Positions 1 to 12,628 of a stretch of DNA of 64,000 nt are shown one piece after another. Location: the NCBI GenBank assembly GCA_022113835.1, contig JAILWY010000009.1, forward strand, positions 16,840,001 to 16,904,000. The letters are read 5' to 3'. The notes beneath the pieces were generated by a model. It did no database searches. It worked only from the letters and a program-made list of their open reading frames with translations, and was not told the DNA's origin. Source of the stretch: Atopsyche davidsoni (taxonomy: Eukaryota > Arthropoda > Insecta > Trichoptera > Hydrobiosidae). The translations under genes and the position numbers were made by a program. Position 1 is the stretch's first letter. Each line of letters opens with the position of its first letter.

Positions 1-919
1 TTTTTTTAACATACATGATCGAAAAAATAATAAATCATTTTAAGCAGACGATAAGATGATTCGATTTTATACGGTCAACGATTTCTTGGCAACAGCAGAC
101 CTCTTTCAATTATTTTTTACAGTAACAATACTTAATAAAAGTTAAGTAGACAAGAACACGTTTTCGCATTTACCCATTAGTTTTTGCATTAATAAGTTTA
201 CTGCTAGAAGTATTATTAACATTTTTTTCACGAGACAAGGGTACTTCACAATATAAATTATTTTACACGCAGCGCTGTTTTCAAGATTGTAATTTGGGTC
301 AAGAGCTTTTACATTCAACTAACCGTATTTTTTTAAGCAAATTAACTGTTTTTTAAGTACTTTAAAAATTCTATAATATCAAGTGCTGTAAGATTTTCGG
401 CCAGTTAAGATCACATCAGTCAAATAAAGATAAATAAAACCTTATCTGAAGTATCCGCATAAATACTTATTTATATTATACTATATAAATGATTTACGTA
501 AACATTTCAACTTTGATAACATAAGCTTATGTGTCCATATTTTTAGATCAATAATTTTATTCAGCGACGAGTCAATTTTCTAGCAGTCTGAGATATGTTT
601 GATCAAATTATTTATTACACCTGGCGAAGCTTTTTGTAATTATCATATGTAATAAAAATGCAACAATAGTTCTATAAATCCCATATATTATCCTACTCTC
701 CGATTTTCAGTTAAAAGTACCGCATTTCTTAATTATTTTATAAATTACTTACTTATATAAATTATGTGATTAATACAGGGTAATGTTTTGGTTTTTTCAC
801 AACTGTAAAAATATTTACCATACTTTTTGGGTTTATAAATTTTCTATTTAGGTCACGATTCAATGGGGTATTTTCTGTATATATATATATTTTAAAATTA
901 TTGAATAAAAAAGCGGTAA

Positions 920-1190
920 AGTTTTGATGTAACTTTTCGAGGTCCCATTTGGGTATAGCAGGATCGGTTTATTATCAATTTGGACCGTCTCTGCTTGTAA
1001 ATTCAAAATTTGATAATGCGCTACAACCGCGACGACCATGGAGAACCTCATGCCATTAAAATTCTCCCCAAGTTCCAAATCACTTCAGCGGAGAGAGCGG
1101 CAGGCGCACCCCATTGTCTCTGGACTCCGGGAGTAGGTCGGACCATAGATCAAAATGGCTGAAGAAAGGGATCCATAGAGATTAAATTAA
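920..1190. promoter_or_regulatory. GC-richer island, candidate regulatory element
   Basis: Base composition is far above the surrounding AT-rich DNA, with no repeat structure and no coding frame that resembles a protein. It contains gtagcgcattatc on the minus strand and ggagagagcggcaggcgcac. Regulatory role is inferred from composition only. Confidence 0.25.
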
Positions 1191-4100
1191 ACCTCCGAGG
1201 ATTTTTTTATTATGAAAAAAATAGTTTTTTTTCTCAATTTATGAGAATAAAAGGAAAAAAATGTCGCATAAATATTATGTAATTACCAGTGGTGAGCGGT
1301 AAATATTAAATATGAATAGTCGAATAAATTCGTAGACTTTTTTAAAACAAAAAATAGCTAAAAAGTATATAAAATTTTGACTGGTGACAGTAAAAGTATG
1401 TTTCAACAATAAACATAACGTAGGAGTGTTCATTATTTTATATTATTAGTGGTTATTTGAAATAGGGAAGAGTCAAGCAGAAATACCATAGGAAAAAAAT
1501 CGTATATATTAAAATAATCAGGAGTTATCCCATTGTTACGCCACATTAAAAATGTTCAAAAAATCTAAGAATCGTTGTTGCATTTTTCGATTTCTCTAGG
1601 TTCTAGGTTATAAAAAATCCAATTATAAATTAAAGTAATTTATTTTTAAATAATATATATGAGATTGCTTAATCTTCTTTCCAGCTTTCTACAGATGGCT
1701 ACTATATATTTAATCAGGTTTAAAAATTTTAGGTTTAACTTTTAAAATTTATATTATAATAAAAATCACCCAAACATGACTTTTTTTGACAAATAGAGAA
1801 AAAGTAGAAAATATTTTAATTTTTTTTGATGTATACAAACCCAAAGCTGAGACGCCGCAGCTCTAAAACATAACTATTTAAAAAATACACACGTTTGCAA
1901 ACAATGTGTTTGTGCCGAATATTTGATGATTTCACTACATTTTTGACTTCATTGGAGAAAAAAAAAATTTGATTAAGTATGTTTTTATTTTAATATCTAT
2001 TTCAAGAATTCAATACAAATAAATATAACATATTCAAAATAGCCGTGTTAAAAGTGTGTTATTTTTAATAAAATCTTTGTTCTTAATTGTTTTACACACC
2101 AAATAAGATTAAGGTCATCATTGTTTTTAACAGCCAATTTAACAGTACGTTTACATTATTCTTTCGATATTTTGGTGCTGTGGTCAGCAGATATATTATA
2201 TTAATTCCATTGCCAAAATAATATTCCACCGCCTTCACGCTTCAATGCACTCTAACGCATTCCAAGAACAAGTTTTTTTGGATATATCGATAATTTTTCT
2301 CGAGACATATCCTTCAACTCTTTTTTGTATTTTCGAAATTCTCTTCTGGCATCGAATCATGCCAAAAAATATATAAAAAATACGTCAATTACTTGAAAAG
2401 TCGTGTTTATTTTTAAAGATACTTAACTTCATTTTATTTTGAAAATATTGATTTTAAATTTTCTCTTTGTTGTTATTTTTGTGGTTAAATGTATCAGTTA
2501 GATTTGAAAACAATAGCAAAATTACTAAACAAGATCAAATCAAATTGATCTGTATTCAGTTTTGAAAATATTTAAAACGACAGAAGCATTAAATTTAACT
2601 TGTTATGGAGTATGTGTATTATGTAGTAGATTTCAAAATAAAAATAATTACATTTAAATAAACAATATGGTTTTGCGCTAGACTGTTTTAACTTGTATCC
2701 AACAGATTAGGAGTTACAATATTTTTTTATTGGAAGCACTTGAGCATTACAAAGGCAACTACTTAAAAAATCAAAATCTCACTAGTTATTTGTATTTTCA
2801 TATTTGTCGTAACATAAAACAATTTAATAGATTTTCAAGTATAAATTTGTATTTGTAATTGTTTAACTTTGATAAGCTATAAGGCAGTGTGGAAAATGCG
2901 GTATTTGTTCACGTCCCGATTAACAGCAGACCCATTACGAAAGCAAACACCTGCAATGGCTTGTGTTTTCGTACAATGTAGCGAATCTGTTGACTGTAGC
3001 TGGTGGAATTGTTCTGTGTGAATTGATGGAAATTGCAAGAGTTAGTAGACGAGAATTACCATCTGATACAACCACTGTAGGCTTTATTTCACTATTCATA
3101 TGCCATTCCAGTGCATGTTTATCAACAAACTACACTCGATGTTTAATAATAAATAAGAAGATACAATAATTCAAACAAAATAATAGTATTTGAAAACACA
3201 AAATGTGAAACGTGCGTCACGGCGTCTAATATTTTGTTGCAGCAAAATAAAGCCAATTACTTACATTGTCATAAGAAAAAAATATCTTCAAATTTTTTCT
3301 TTGAATATCAATATCATCACTACAACCATTTACGAAAAATCTATTAGCAGAATTTGGGAGTGCAAAAATAAATATTTAAACGGCAAAGAAAAATATTAAC
3401 AACGAAAAATATGTTACAAAAAAATAAACACGTGAAGAATCAAATCTAATAAAATTTCTTATAAATAATAATATGCATTCTTTGGGGTTTGATTTTTTAA
3501 GTCTTCTTTAATGAGACTAGAGGCATTAACTTTATTATAAATTATCATTTTTTTAATGTTAAATAAAAATATAAAAAACCACACCTTGGTTACACATTCT
3601 GGTTTTGTTATAGTTATGCTATTACATGTATTCATTAATTTATAGACTTCGTGTTTATTAAGGTAGCTGAAAACCATAGAAACGATTACTTAAAAATAGC
3701 TCTGCAAACTGCAAAACCACTTTCAGTATTTTCCATAGTAATAATTTCAACGAAAGACTCGATCCTTTGCTGGAACAAGTTTTTGTTTTGTGGCTTCGCA
3801 TGCAGGTTTTTCGCTTTGAAACTTTCAGCTACAGAGGTGACGCTCTTCTCGACGAAGTTAAATAAAGTTTAATTTTGTTCCTGCAGGAAATTGCTTAGTC
3901 AAACTTACACGTATTCGAAACTGTGAGCTTTGTACCTGTTTCTATTAAAAAATTGTATTTATATATAATATAAAGTACACATAAAAAATAAATAAAAAAA
4001 ATTTCGTCAGATTATTCGGTATTTTTCATGAACTGATGCACCCCGTAGAGATCTGTTATTCTCTTTACTGCCTCCTTTGTTGGTTGCGTGGGGAATGATG

Positions 4101-4489
4101 TTCATTTGAAACGAAATGCCCTGCCTACAGGCTGAATGTTAATTGTGAAAACATAACGAGGATTTTATTATGATAACAGTCCGCATTCCAGTAGATTTGT
4201 TTACAAAGAAGAAGAGAGAAATGATAATCGCGTGCCAAAAATTACATTAATCATCACTTATTCTTAAGCGTAACCAATTATTTTGCTAGATAATTGCAGG
4301 TGAATAAAAAAGCAGTTGTGTTGACAATTACAAGACTTTCTTCGCATTAAAAAAATTATCACAGTTATTTTTTACTTGACGTCAAATTTCAGCAACACAT
4401 CTCAGATACAATCAACATGATCGCAACATGCTATGCTATATTTTTGATTGTTGTTTATTTCAAGTTAAAATGTAATTCAGCTTACGCCT

Positions 4490-4720
4490 TCGTAGGCTGT
4501 GTTTTTGCTCAAACAACAAAGGTAGGCTTGCGAGGGAAAAGGCGTGGGTGTCACATCCGAGTCCGTGAAAATTAATGAACCAGAGTGACGTCATCGCACT
4601 GCACAGGCTTCCACGTCTTGCTTTACACATACAAAGGAAGCAGATTTTTTGTTTGATTTATGTTCGTGAATTAATCACGCAGCGTGCGCGCTGCCAGAAA
4701 GCTCCTGAAACTTTGCAAAA
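4490..4720. promoter_or_regulatory. Candidate regulatory island with a CRE
   Basis: Contains a perfect TGACGTCA at 4586-4593, aggcgtgggtgt (zinc-finger type GC box) at about 4540, ttaatgaacc and gaattaatcacg. Function inferred. Confidence 0.3.
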
Positions 4721-4938
4721 GTTATAATGAGTATATTTCAAATCAATAAAGATTGAGTACTCAAATGTGTTTGCAGAATGTATTCAAATACAGCATAAAG
4801 AATTTCAATTGTATACAAAAGCATAAAATAAATTTTTACTATTTAAATCAAACTTGTACACTATTGAAACCAAAAATGCAATGATTTTATTTAATTTTTA
4901 AAAATATGACAGACATACAATATAAACTTATTAAAATA

Positions 4939-5305
4939 CAGGGGTGGCCTACCCAAGTGATATATCCCCATATTATATTAAGTTACTAAATAGACTTTTT
5001 TTTGAAGTAAAAAATTGAAACATATTGAGTTATAATTATTGTGTATCGCGGCCCGCAGGCCTCGAGTTGGTTACCCCTACAGTAGAAATTTTTCAAATAT
5101 TTAAAAATTTTGTATAGATAATATATTTACCAAGCATAATTTCGATATTTAATTTTCAAATATATGGATGCACAAATAATGTATTTTTTTAATACATTGG
5201 TTTTCACTACTTTGACCATTATAAAATAAATATACTTTGTAAAAGTGTGATGAATCTCGCGGGACTGAAAAATGTTCGAGGCGGGCCGCGGGTTGGCCAC
5301 CCCTG
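4939..5305. mobile_element. hAT-like non-autonomous element(s), possibly nested
   Basis: The left end caggggtggcctaccca and the right end gggttggccacccctg are inverted and match the common hAT-type CAGGGGTGGCC..C.CGGCCCGC terminus. A second right-type end (gcggcccgcaggcctcgagt to acccctac) occurs at about 5047-5080 in the same orientation, so either one copy sits in another or two tails are in tandem. I could not find an 8-bp target duplication. Confidence 0.5.
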
Positions 5306-8300
5306 CCGTATATTCTAATATCACATATATATTCATTCATTTATGGCACAAAAAGTATTCGTGTAAGTATGAATTCAGGTACTGAAATCGGTTACAGAGT
5401 ATATTCTACGGTTTCCTGTTTCTGAAATAAATAGAAATACGTGTTTGGTCATGCTGTAAATCAAAATACGGTATACGTTTTTGCAAATCCGGTCTTTTTC
5501 CATTATTATCGCACACGAATAAAAAGGAAGTACAGCCCTTTGTCGTACCTGCGGCTATTTAAAGTACAAGCTGACTTCATTTTACTCTCGAATTCGAAAG
5601 GGTAGTTCAAGCAAACGTAGTAAACGGTTATATTTATTGAGCATTTTTTTTCAGATAACGTATTCCATGTTTTACTTCTATGTGAGAAAAATCCCTTAAG
5701 ATTTATCAATATTATTTCTTGAGCATAAATCGAATTAAGTCTTTTTTTTAAATAACCGTTAATTTAACATTAAAAATTGAAATTGAAACAAATAATAATT
5801 AATGTTGACTTCCATTCATTTGTATTTATTTAATTTTATTTTGTACTTTTTGTATTTGTTTGAGAATTATTATAAAAGCATGTTCATGGCTGTAATGCAA
5901 ACCAAAAAAGTTTCCTACTCAGACACAGCCATTATTGCTTATAAACCTACTTTTTATTTGGCTCTTTGCTCTTATATAATTACGTTATAAACTGTTTATT
6001 AAGTGTTATATTATTTTTACTGCAAGTTAAATTTAAACACAAGACAGTAATTCCCTATATGAACCTGGTTAACCCAAATTATTTCATGCTTCAGCATTCA
6101 ATAATAATAAAATAGTGTACATACAAGTACATTGTATAACTTTTCTCTAGAAGGTAACAAGAATAAGAAAAAGTTATAACATCGACCGTTTTTGTATTTA
6201 TACCAAGTTATATGGTAACATTAAATGTTTTCCGTAATAGTAATGACAATTCGAAGGACTTTCATACGAAAACTGACATTATTTATGTTATTTTAGCGTA
6301 CGAAAAAATGCGTAAATGTGTATCTTTTTTTAAATGGGCACTTATTTTGCAAGTTTGGATAGTAAAAAAATTCAGACAAGATACAAAGCAGGGAAGTTTT
6401 TATATTGTTTTGTCACTATTCGAGAGTGGCTTATTCTGTAAAGGCTGCGACGTGATTTGCTTTATTTATGTTCGGATTCGAAGGTCTTCTTTGAAACTCG
6501 TGCTTTTTTAGACATTTTATTTTATTCACCGATATAACTAACTTTCTAAAATATTCCCCCGATGACGAGTGGCCGCGAAGAATTATAAAGAACTCTGTGA
6601 TTGAAAAAAAATTGCATGTGATAAATTGAAATCAAAAAGTTTCACATCAAGTCAGATTCTGTGTACCTAAGTGAAATGAAAAATACGCATTTTTACGACT
6701 GCAGGGGCGACAAATATAATGAAGAATTTTTTTATGCAAAAGCGTTTTGATTCGAGGAGTGTCGAAAATAATGCATTTTTTTTCTTATTATTAAACAGAA
6801 TTCCGTTCTTATACATATAATATTACATCACAAAAAAACTTGTTTGAGTATATTTACAAAGTTCTTAAAAAATAAGTGGGGTTCGAACCTTCATCTTTTG
6901 ACTATCATGGCCTGACAAAGTAACTTTTTCGACCTCAGCAGCTGCTTTGTAAGTAAAATTATTATACTTCATTGTAAAATAAATATTTTTTATAAACAAT
7001 TAACAGTATTAAAAAAAAGCATAGCAGTAGTTACCGCCCCGAGTCCTAAATACTTGCTAGGAACTACACTTCGATATTTTTAGCAGTCTAAGTAAGCGGC
7101 GACGAATAAAGCTGATTTGATCCATTTTTTTTTTACTTTAGTGCTCACTAGCTGTAAAATAATTTATAGGCACTGATTTTTTTTTTATTCATTCCATTTT
7201 ATTATTTTCCATCTCTGAAAGCCTGCGATTTCACCCGAATTAAGTATTAACAAGTAAAAGGATTCCCTTCGTACAGTTTTTTTCTCAGCAGACCTGTTCC
7301 AATAAATTTCTAGGAACCCCTATAAAAAATAAACGGCATGCTTTGAGCGCACCCCGGAACATACATCAACGTCGGGGATGCGGGGGTGCTATTATTTAGG
7401 TAAATAAATCCAACCAAACCTACCCCATTATTTGTGGATACACCGATACGTGCTGGGAGTTACTACTGAGTAGCTGTAATGATTATAAACTAGTTGTATC
7501 AAAAAGGGTTGGTATGTGGTTTTGTTTTTGAACACTGAAACAGTAAAAAAAATAGCTGTCATTGTCTAGATTGCAATTCTCTGAACCATTTTTGTTTATT
7601 TATTTTCTTTTAGTATTTAACAAAAGCGCTTTTTTTATTTGTTCTTCTTTAGTCAAAAGTCTATAATGAAAAATCCTATTAGTTACGCAGTAAGACAATG
7701 CTAGGTTAAGTAGATGATTAATATAAAATATAACATTGTTATTGTTTCCCAATAGACGCACAGTCACTATTATCTATTTTTTTTTTTTGGTAAATTGACG
7801 CAAAGTTCCAACTTCTAAGGCTTTTTACAAGTCTGGAAGCCCGAGCATGAATAACACCACCAGCAATACAGCGTCTTATTGAGCGGTCTGAGGAGGCTTT
7901 TAAGTGCCGAGTAACTACCCTTCTGGAGTTAATATCTTACTCATCCCTTAATTCTCGGCGGTCATAGTGTGAGACCTTATACCTAAGATGCTGGGTATGA
8001 ATTGATGGACAGTAACGATTATGAAACGTCTCCAATACCACACTGCCAACTCGAGTCTCATACTCAAATAGAAAAACTCTTTGAGACTGATTCTTTGTTT
8101 TTATCTTGGTAGTTTATCTTATTTATCACTTAGACATACATTTGCAAAACTTTTTTTTATTTCGTTTAGTATTGAACAAGAAAATATTTTAAGTAGAGTC
8201 ACACGTATTTAAAGATTTTAGTCGACGATATAAATTGATTTATTTCCATGTGGTAAGCTATATAAAGCTATATAGCGATCCAACTTTTAATGCAAATAAA

Positions 8301-11300
8301 ATACAAAAGTTGGTCTCAACTGAGACTACTCAGAATACTAAATACGAAAACGCTTACCTTTTTTTGCCTTGAAAATGAGTCCAGTAACGGAGTCGAATAA
8401 TAGGATCAATAAAAATCAAAATTTGGCCATAGAATTCGTTTTTTTTAAATGTAATATATCTTATTCAAATACGTTTGACAACCTCTTGCAATAAATCAAT
8501 TTTTATCCTGACCCTTATTTAATAACTTATGTGAATTCTGAAACCAAAAAAATAAAATATATCCAAAAGACAAAAAACAATCTTGAAGACAATAAGAAAT
8601 ATTTTTATCCCCACACCAAAAAAGAAATTCGTATAAATTTCAAATCACATCCATTTATAGTAATGTAAAAAAAATTCTTATAAATAAAAATAATTGTATT
8701 CATATTTTTTTAAAATATATATATAAATAAGTCTGTCGTGAAAAAAGTCTTTGTCCTTTGTTCTGTAATAAAGGTAGTGCGTATTTTTATTTTATTTCTT
8801 TAATAAGGAAATTACGACATAAGTTGACTAGAATACAGATAAAATAAACAAGTAAGAGTTCAATAAATTAGATAACGCAATAAATAAAGATATAAATGAT
8901 AGATAATAAAATAGTTGATAGAAATACGTCCTTAAATGCTATAAAAGTTCATTTTATCTGTAACTTGTCATTTGGCAATAAAAGTTATCTTTTTATTATC
9001 ATATGTTTGTGTATTTAACAATGAAATAATTCTACCCATTACAATTGTTTTCTTATTTATTAAATTTGTTTTATGATTATGAAATAAATAATTTATAATT
9101 ATGTCTAAAAAAACATTCAATTCGGAAGTTATCTTAAAGGTTTACCTCCAAGGGCTAAGATGTCTTTTATTTAAAAATAATTTTGAATCAAAGATCTTAA
9201 CAAGCCATGGGAAATAATAAAACTACGTTTAATAATATAATATAAGTTTGAATTTTAAATTTTACAATCTTATCCTATGCCAAGACAGGGCATGGATTTT
9301 TTGTACCTCTCCTTTTCTGCGTTCAGTTTACTTAATCAACTCGTCAATCCATTCATTACTTATACAGGGTGGGCTAAAAGGATACAAAGAGATTAGGTTG
9401 CCTCAGGTCGGATTTCAGAAAATGTATTTATAAGATCCTCACTTAATTGAACCCAAACAAATTAATCCGAACAACTGTGGCATTGCGAGACTTCCCAGAG
9501 TTCAGGAGAGATCACTTTCCAAGTTTAAAAGTCATTTCTATTTTAATCGAGCGCATAATTAAGTATTATACTCTCTTCAATTTCATTTATTTTAGTTTTT
9601 GTTAAGGAAAGTTGTAACACAGCTATATGGACTTACAGTAAAACAATAATCTTTGATTACGAATACACTCAAAATGTAGTAGATTTAATTTTATAATATA
9701 AGACAGGATAAATTTTAAAAAATCGAGTATCTTCTATTTAATAAATTGGATAATATAGAAAATAATTTAATATAAATAAACACATTCAACCATAAATAAC
9801 TTGATATTTAAATAAAAGATAACCATTATTATAAATGATAACAAGATTAAAAACAATGAGTATTTACACTTTTTATAATCACCATGTGTGATATTTTTAT
9901 GCTATTGTTAAAAAGCGATGTCAATTATAATCTATCAGTTATTTATTAAAACTTACAAATCACTTACTCACTAGAAGTCTCATGTATAAATTCTCATTGA
10001 TATTATGTATAACAAATGACATCAAAAAAAAGATTCTTTACTTCTATGATTTTATATATTTTATAATAATCATATCAAATCAATCAATCACAATATTTTA
10101 TCTGTCTTTACTTTGTATGCATTTTTCTGTGTGCATGTACACGTAAATATACTGTTTATATGCGGATGAATGTAAACTAGTAAATATGTCAAAATAAACG
10201 AACAATCATAAATATTTTGCCTCGGTACAGTAAATAAAATAATATATTTTAGTACACCTACATTTAAAATCAAGTATCACTATCAAAAAATCAGAGACTC
10301 TACTCTTATTTCCCTTGTATCGTATCTACGTCACTAATCTGTCACTTTACCTAACCAGACATGCGATTACCATCGCGTGGACCCAAACTTTCTTTGGATT
10401 TGTCTCTTTTTGTATTTTCTTATACATTTAACTTAATCGAACTGTTTGTACAACGCCAGTCCATTTGTCGTATACAAACCGCGCTTTCAAATTCAAATAT
10501 CTGCTTCAATCGATATTATTTATACAGCAACCCAAAATTATATAGCTCTGCGTAAAAGAGAAGGCTTTGTAAAGTCCCACTGAAAATATCTATGAAATTA
10601 CTTCAGTAACTTAAAACCTTTAATTTTAAGATAGAATAGCATCTAGATCCAAAGATGAGTCAAATACTGTAATTGCAGGTAAAATATCTAATGAAAGCAA
10701 TTTTGAGACTTGAGGAAAATACATTTTTTTCAATAGTACGCTTTGTGTATTAAATTTATTTATGAAAGCTAATTTCAGGTGTGATTGCAATTTCTGGAAA
10801 ACAAAAATATTTGTTTAAAAAATTGTAAAATTACTACTGGACGGGTCTGTGTAAATTTCAAAATTTATATACATAAGTATTAAAATTTGATGATTAGATA
10901 TTTATTAACAGTGGGTGTAGTAGTTTATATTTTATAAGAAATTCAATATTTTTGACAGAGAGTACTTGGTGGAATTCCATTTTAATATTTTTGAGTAAAA
11001 TACTTGAGTGATTTTCCACATGTTTATTTGTGACCGGTTACGCCAACCTTTAACGTTGGCATTATCAAACAGAGTGAAATTTTATATTATAATATTATTC
11101 TCTTACTGCGTAACCCTTGCTTACGCTTTGCTTCTAAATTTTACTTACTTTGTTTATATTTAACTAAAAATCTGCGTAGGTAAGGACCTTCGCAACAAAA
11201 TACCTCGTCAAGGACCCCAATGAATTTCCTTCAGTCTCAGGCTTAAGCCCCGAGCCTTCTCTCGAGCCCTCACGGCTGTTAACCAAGTTTACTGCTTAGC

Positions 11301-11546
11301 GGGGTGGATTACGCCTTGTCGTGATATTTTTTGCTGAGGCTTTGATTTATTTCACCGTCACCGTTTTCCCTCGATAGCCTCTACAGACCTCTGAGATCCG
11401 TACATATCGAAAACAAAAAGGCAATTTAGAAAGGTATTTTATTGGAATTAGCAGTAAAATAAATTTAATTAAAACTCACCCATTTAAATTTTCATTTAAA
11501 AAAAAATTGTATTGTACTTACTCGAAATTTATTGGTTTTCAGTTAC

Positions 11547-11637
11547 GATAATTTTAAAAATATACCTCTTTCACCCATTCAGGTTTATTGTGAATTATGG
11601 TATACACAATAAATCGAGGTATATTTTTCAAATTATC
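11547..11637. repeat. 91-bp inverted repeat (hairpin)
   Basis: Arms 11547-11568 and 11616-11637 pair at 21 of 22 positions, and an inner pair tttattgtg/cacaataaa (11584-11592 and 11605-11613) pairs perfectly. It could be a small MITE relic or, less likely, a hairpin RNA gene. Confidence 0.7.
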
Positions 11638-12403
11638 AAACGCACTACTTTTTCCGACAGTAACTTATTCAAATGACCTTTTACTGAGAGCTTTAGACAC
11701 ATGGAAGCAATATTGTATATTTGCTGACCGTGAAACTTAAGCTGTCGATTTTCATAAATTTTCCCGTCTACTTCAAATGTTTATACTTATTTTATGAAGA
11801 TAAATACAAGATAAATTTTATTGCTGTAAACTTTCTTATATTCAATAATTTTGACAGAAAGTGCTTCTTGATTCATTCCAATCGTATACTTTTATATGAA
11901 AGCTATTTTTGCGATTATTTCATCTTTTTATTTTTTAAAACAAAAAGTCAAATATACATACGAGTCACAAATTGCATATAACGATTTAAAATTTTAAGCA
12001 GCTGCCGAGTCACTATGCTCAAATTGGATACAACACCTGGCAGTAATAGCCGTGGAAGTGCGAGTATGGATTTTCGGAAGCGTTTCGAATTTTCATGTGT
12101 GAATCAATGAAATAAAAACTATAGTGAGCTCAAACATATAATCACAATGAAAAAAAAAATTGATGTGTTTCGTAGCGGTTCGTGTTTTCCTTCGACGTGT
12201 TAGTCACTTGCATTCCTACGCACCAATCTAAGATGCTCCATATTGGTATTCAGAAGCGAGCGTACCTCTCCGAGCAAGCGAAGAGTCGAAAACATAAAGA
12301 CATGAACCACTACAATATATGCCGAAGCCTACAATTACAAAACTCCGTGTTTTTTTTTTTTTAAGAATGTATGTGTATTTATTTTTTCTTTGCTTCATGG
12401 CAG

Positions 12404-12628
12404 GGTCTCCGAGTGTCAGCGCTCCTGGGGGGATTCGGAACATGCCTCGGCTCCTGGCTGAAGGTGTTCAGCATACCGCGAGACATGTTCTGGATGGGCT
12501 TCCTGGGGCAGACGGTGGTGGGCATCTCGCAGGTGTTCGTGCTGAACCTTCCAGCGCGTCTCGCCGCCGTCTGGTTCGGCCCCAACCAGGTCTCCTCAGC
12601 CTGCAGCATCGGCGTCTTTGGCAACCAG
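12404..12628 (+). CDS. FLVCR: FLVCR, first visible coding exon (75 codons)
   Basis: The exon is bounded by cag (12401-12403) and gtaaga from 12629, phase 0 on both sides. It encodes [18 protein letters not shown] near its start and ends GVFGNQ, covering about helices 3-5 with the conserved WFGPNQ loop. Third codon positions are about 83 percent G/C, against an AT-rich surround. An open frame runs back to 12371 but the upstream poly-T tract and AG mark an acceptor, so the ATG at 12395 region is not a start. Confidence 0.93.

Larger units (their letters stand above)
1..12403. other. Gene-free stretch left of the first FLVCR exon
   Basis: No open frame here has coding character or family resemblance; open frames are short and AT-driven. 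The tract is either intergenic or an FLVCR intron, because the exon at 12404 opens with a phase-0 acceptor and its upstream partner is not here. It contains hAT-like termini (4939-5305), a 91-bp inverted repeat (11547-11637), a GC-rich CRE-containing patch (4490-4720), a GC-richer patch (920-1190) and unidentified repeat-like patches at 7780-8080 and 11160-11400. Confidence 0.6.

Noticed and set aside
2963..3169. 68-codon plus-strand open frame
   Set aside because: Checked as a possible upstream FLVCR exon; it lacks the FQWIQ-type or other N-terminal FLVCR motifs.
6880..6960. ggttcgaacc B-box-like motif suggesting a tRNA or SINE on the minus strand
   Set aside because: No convincing A box or cloverleaf could be built around it.
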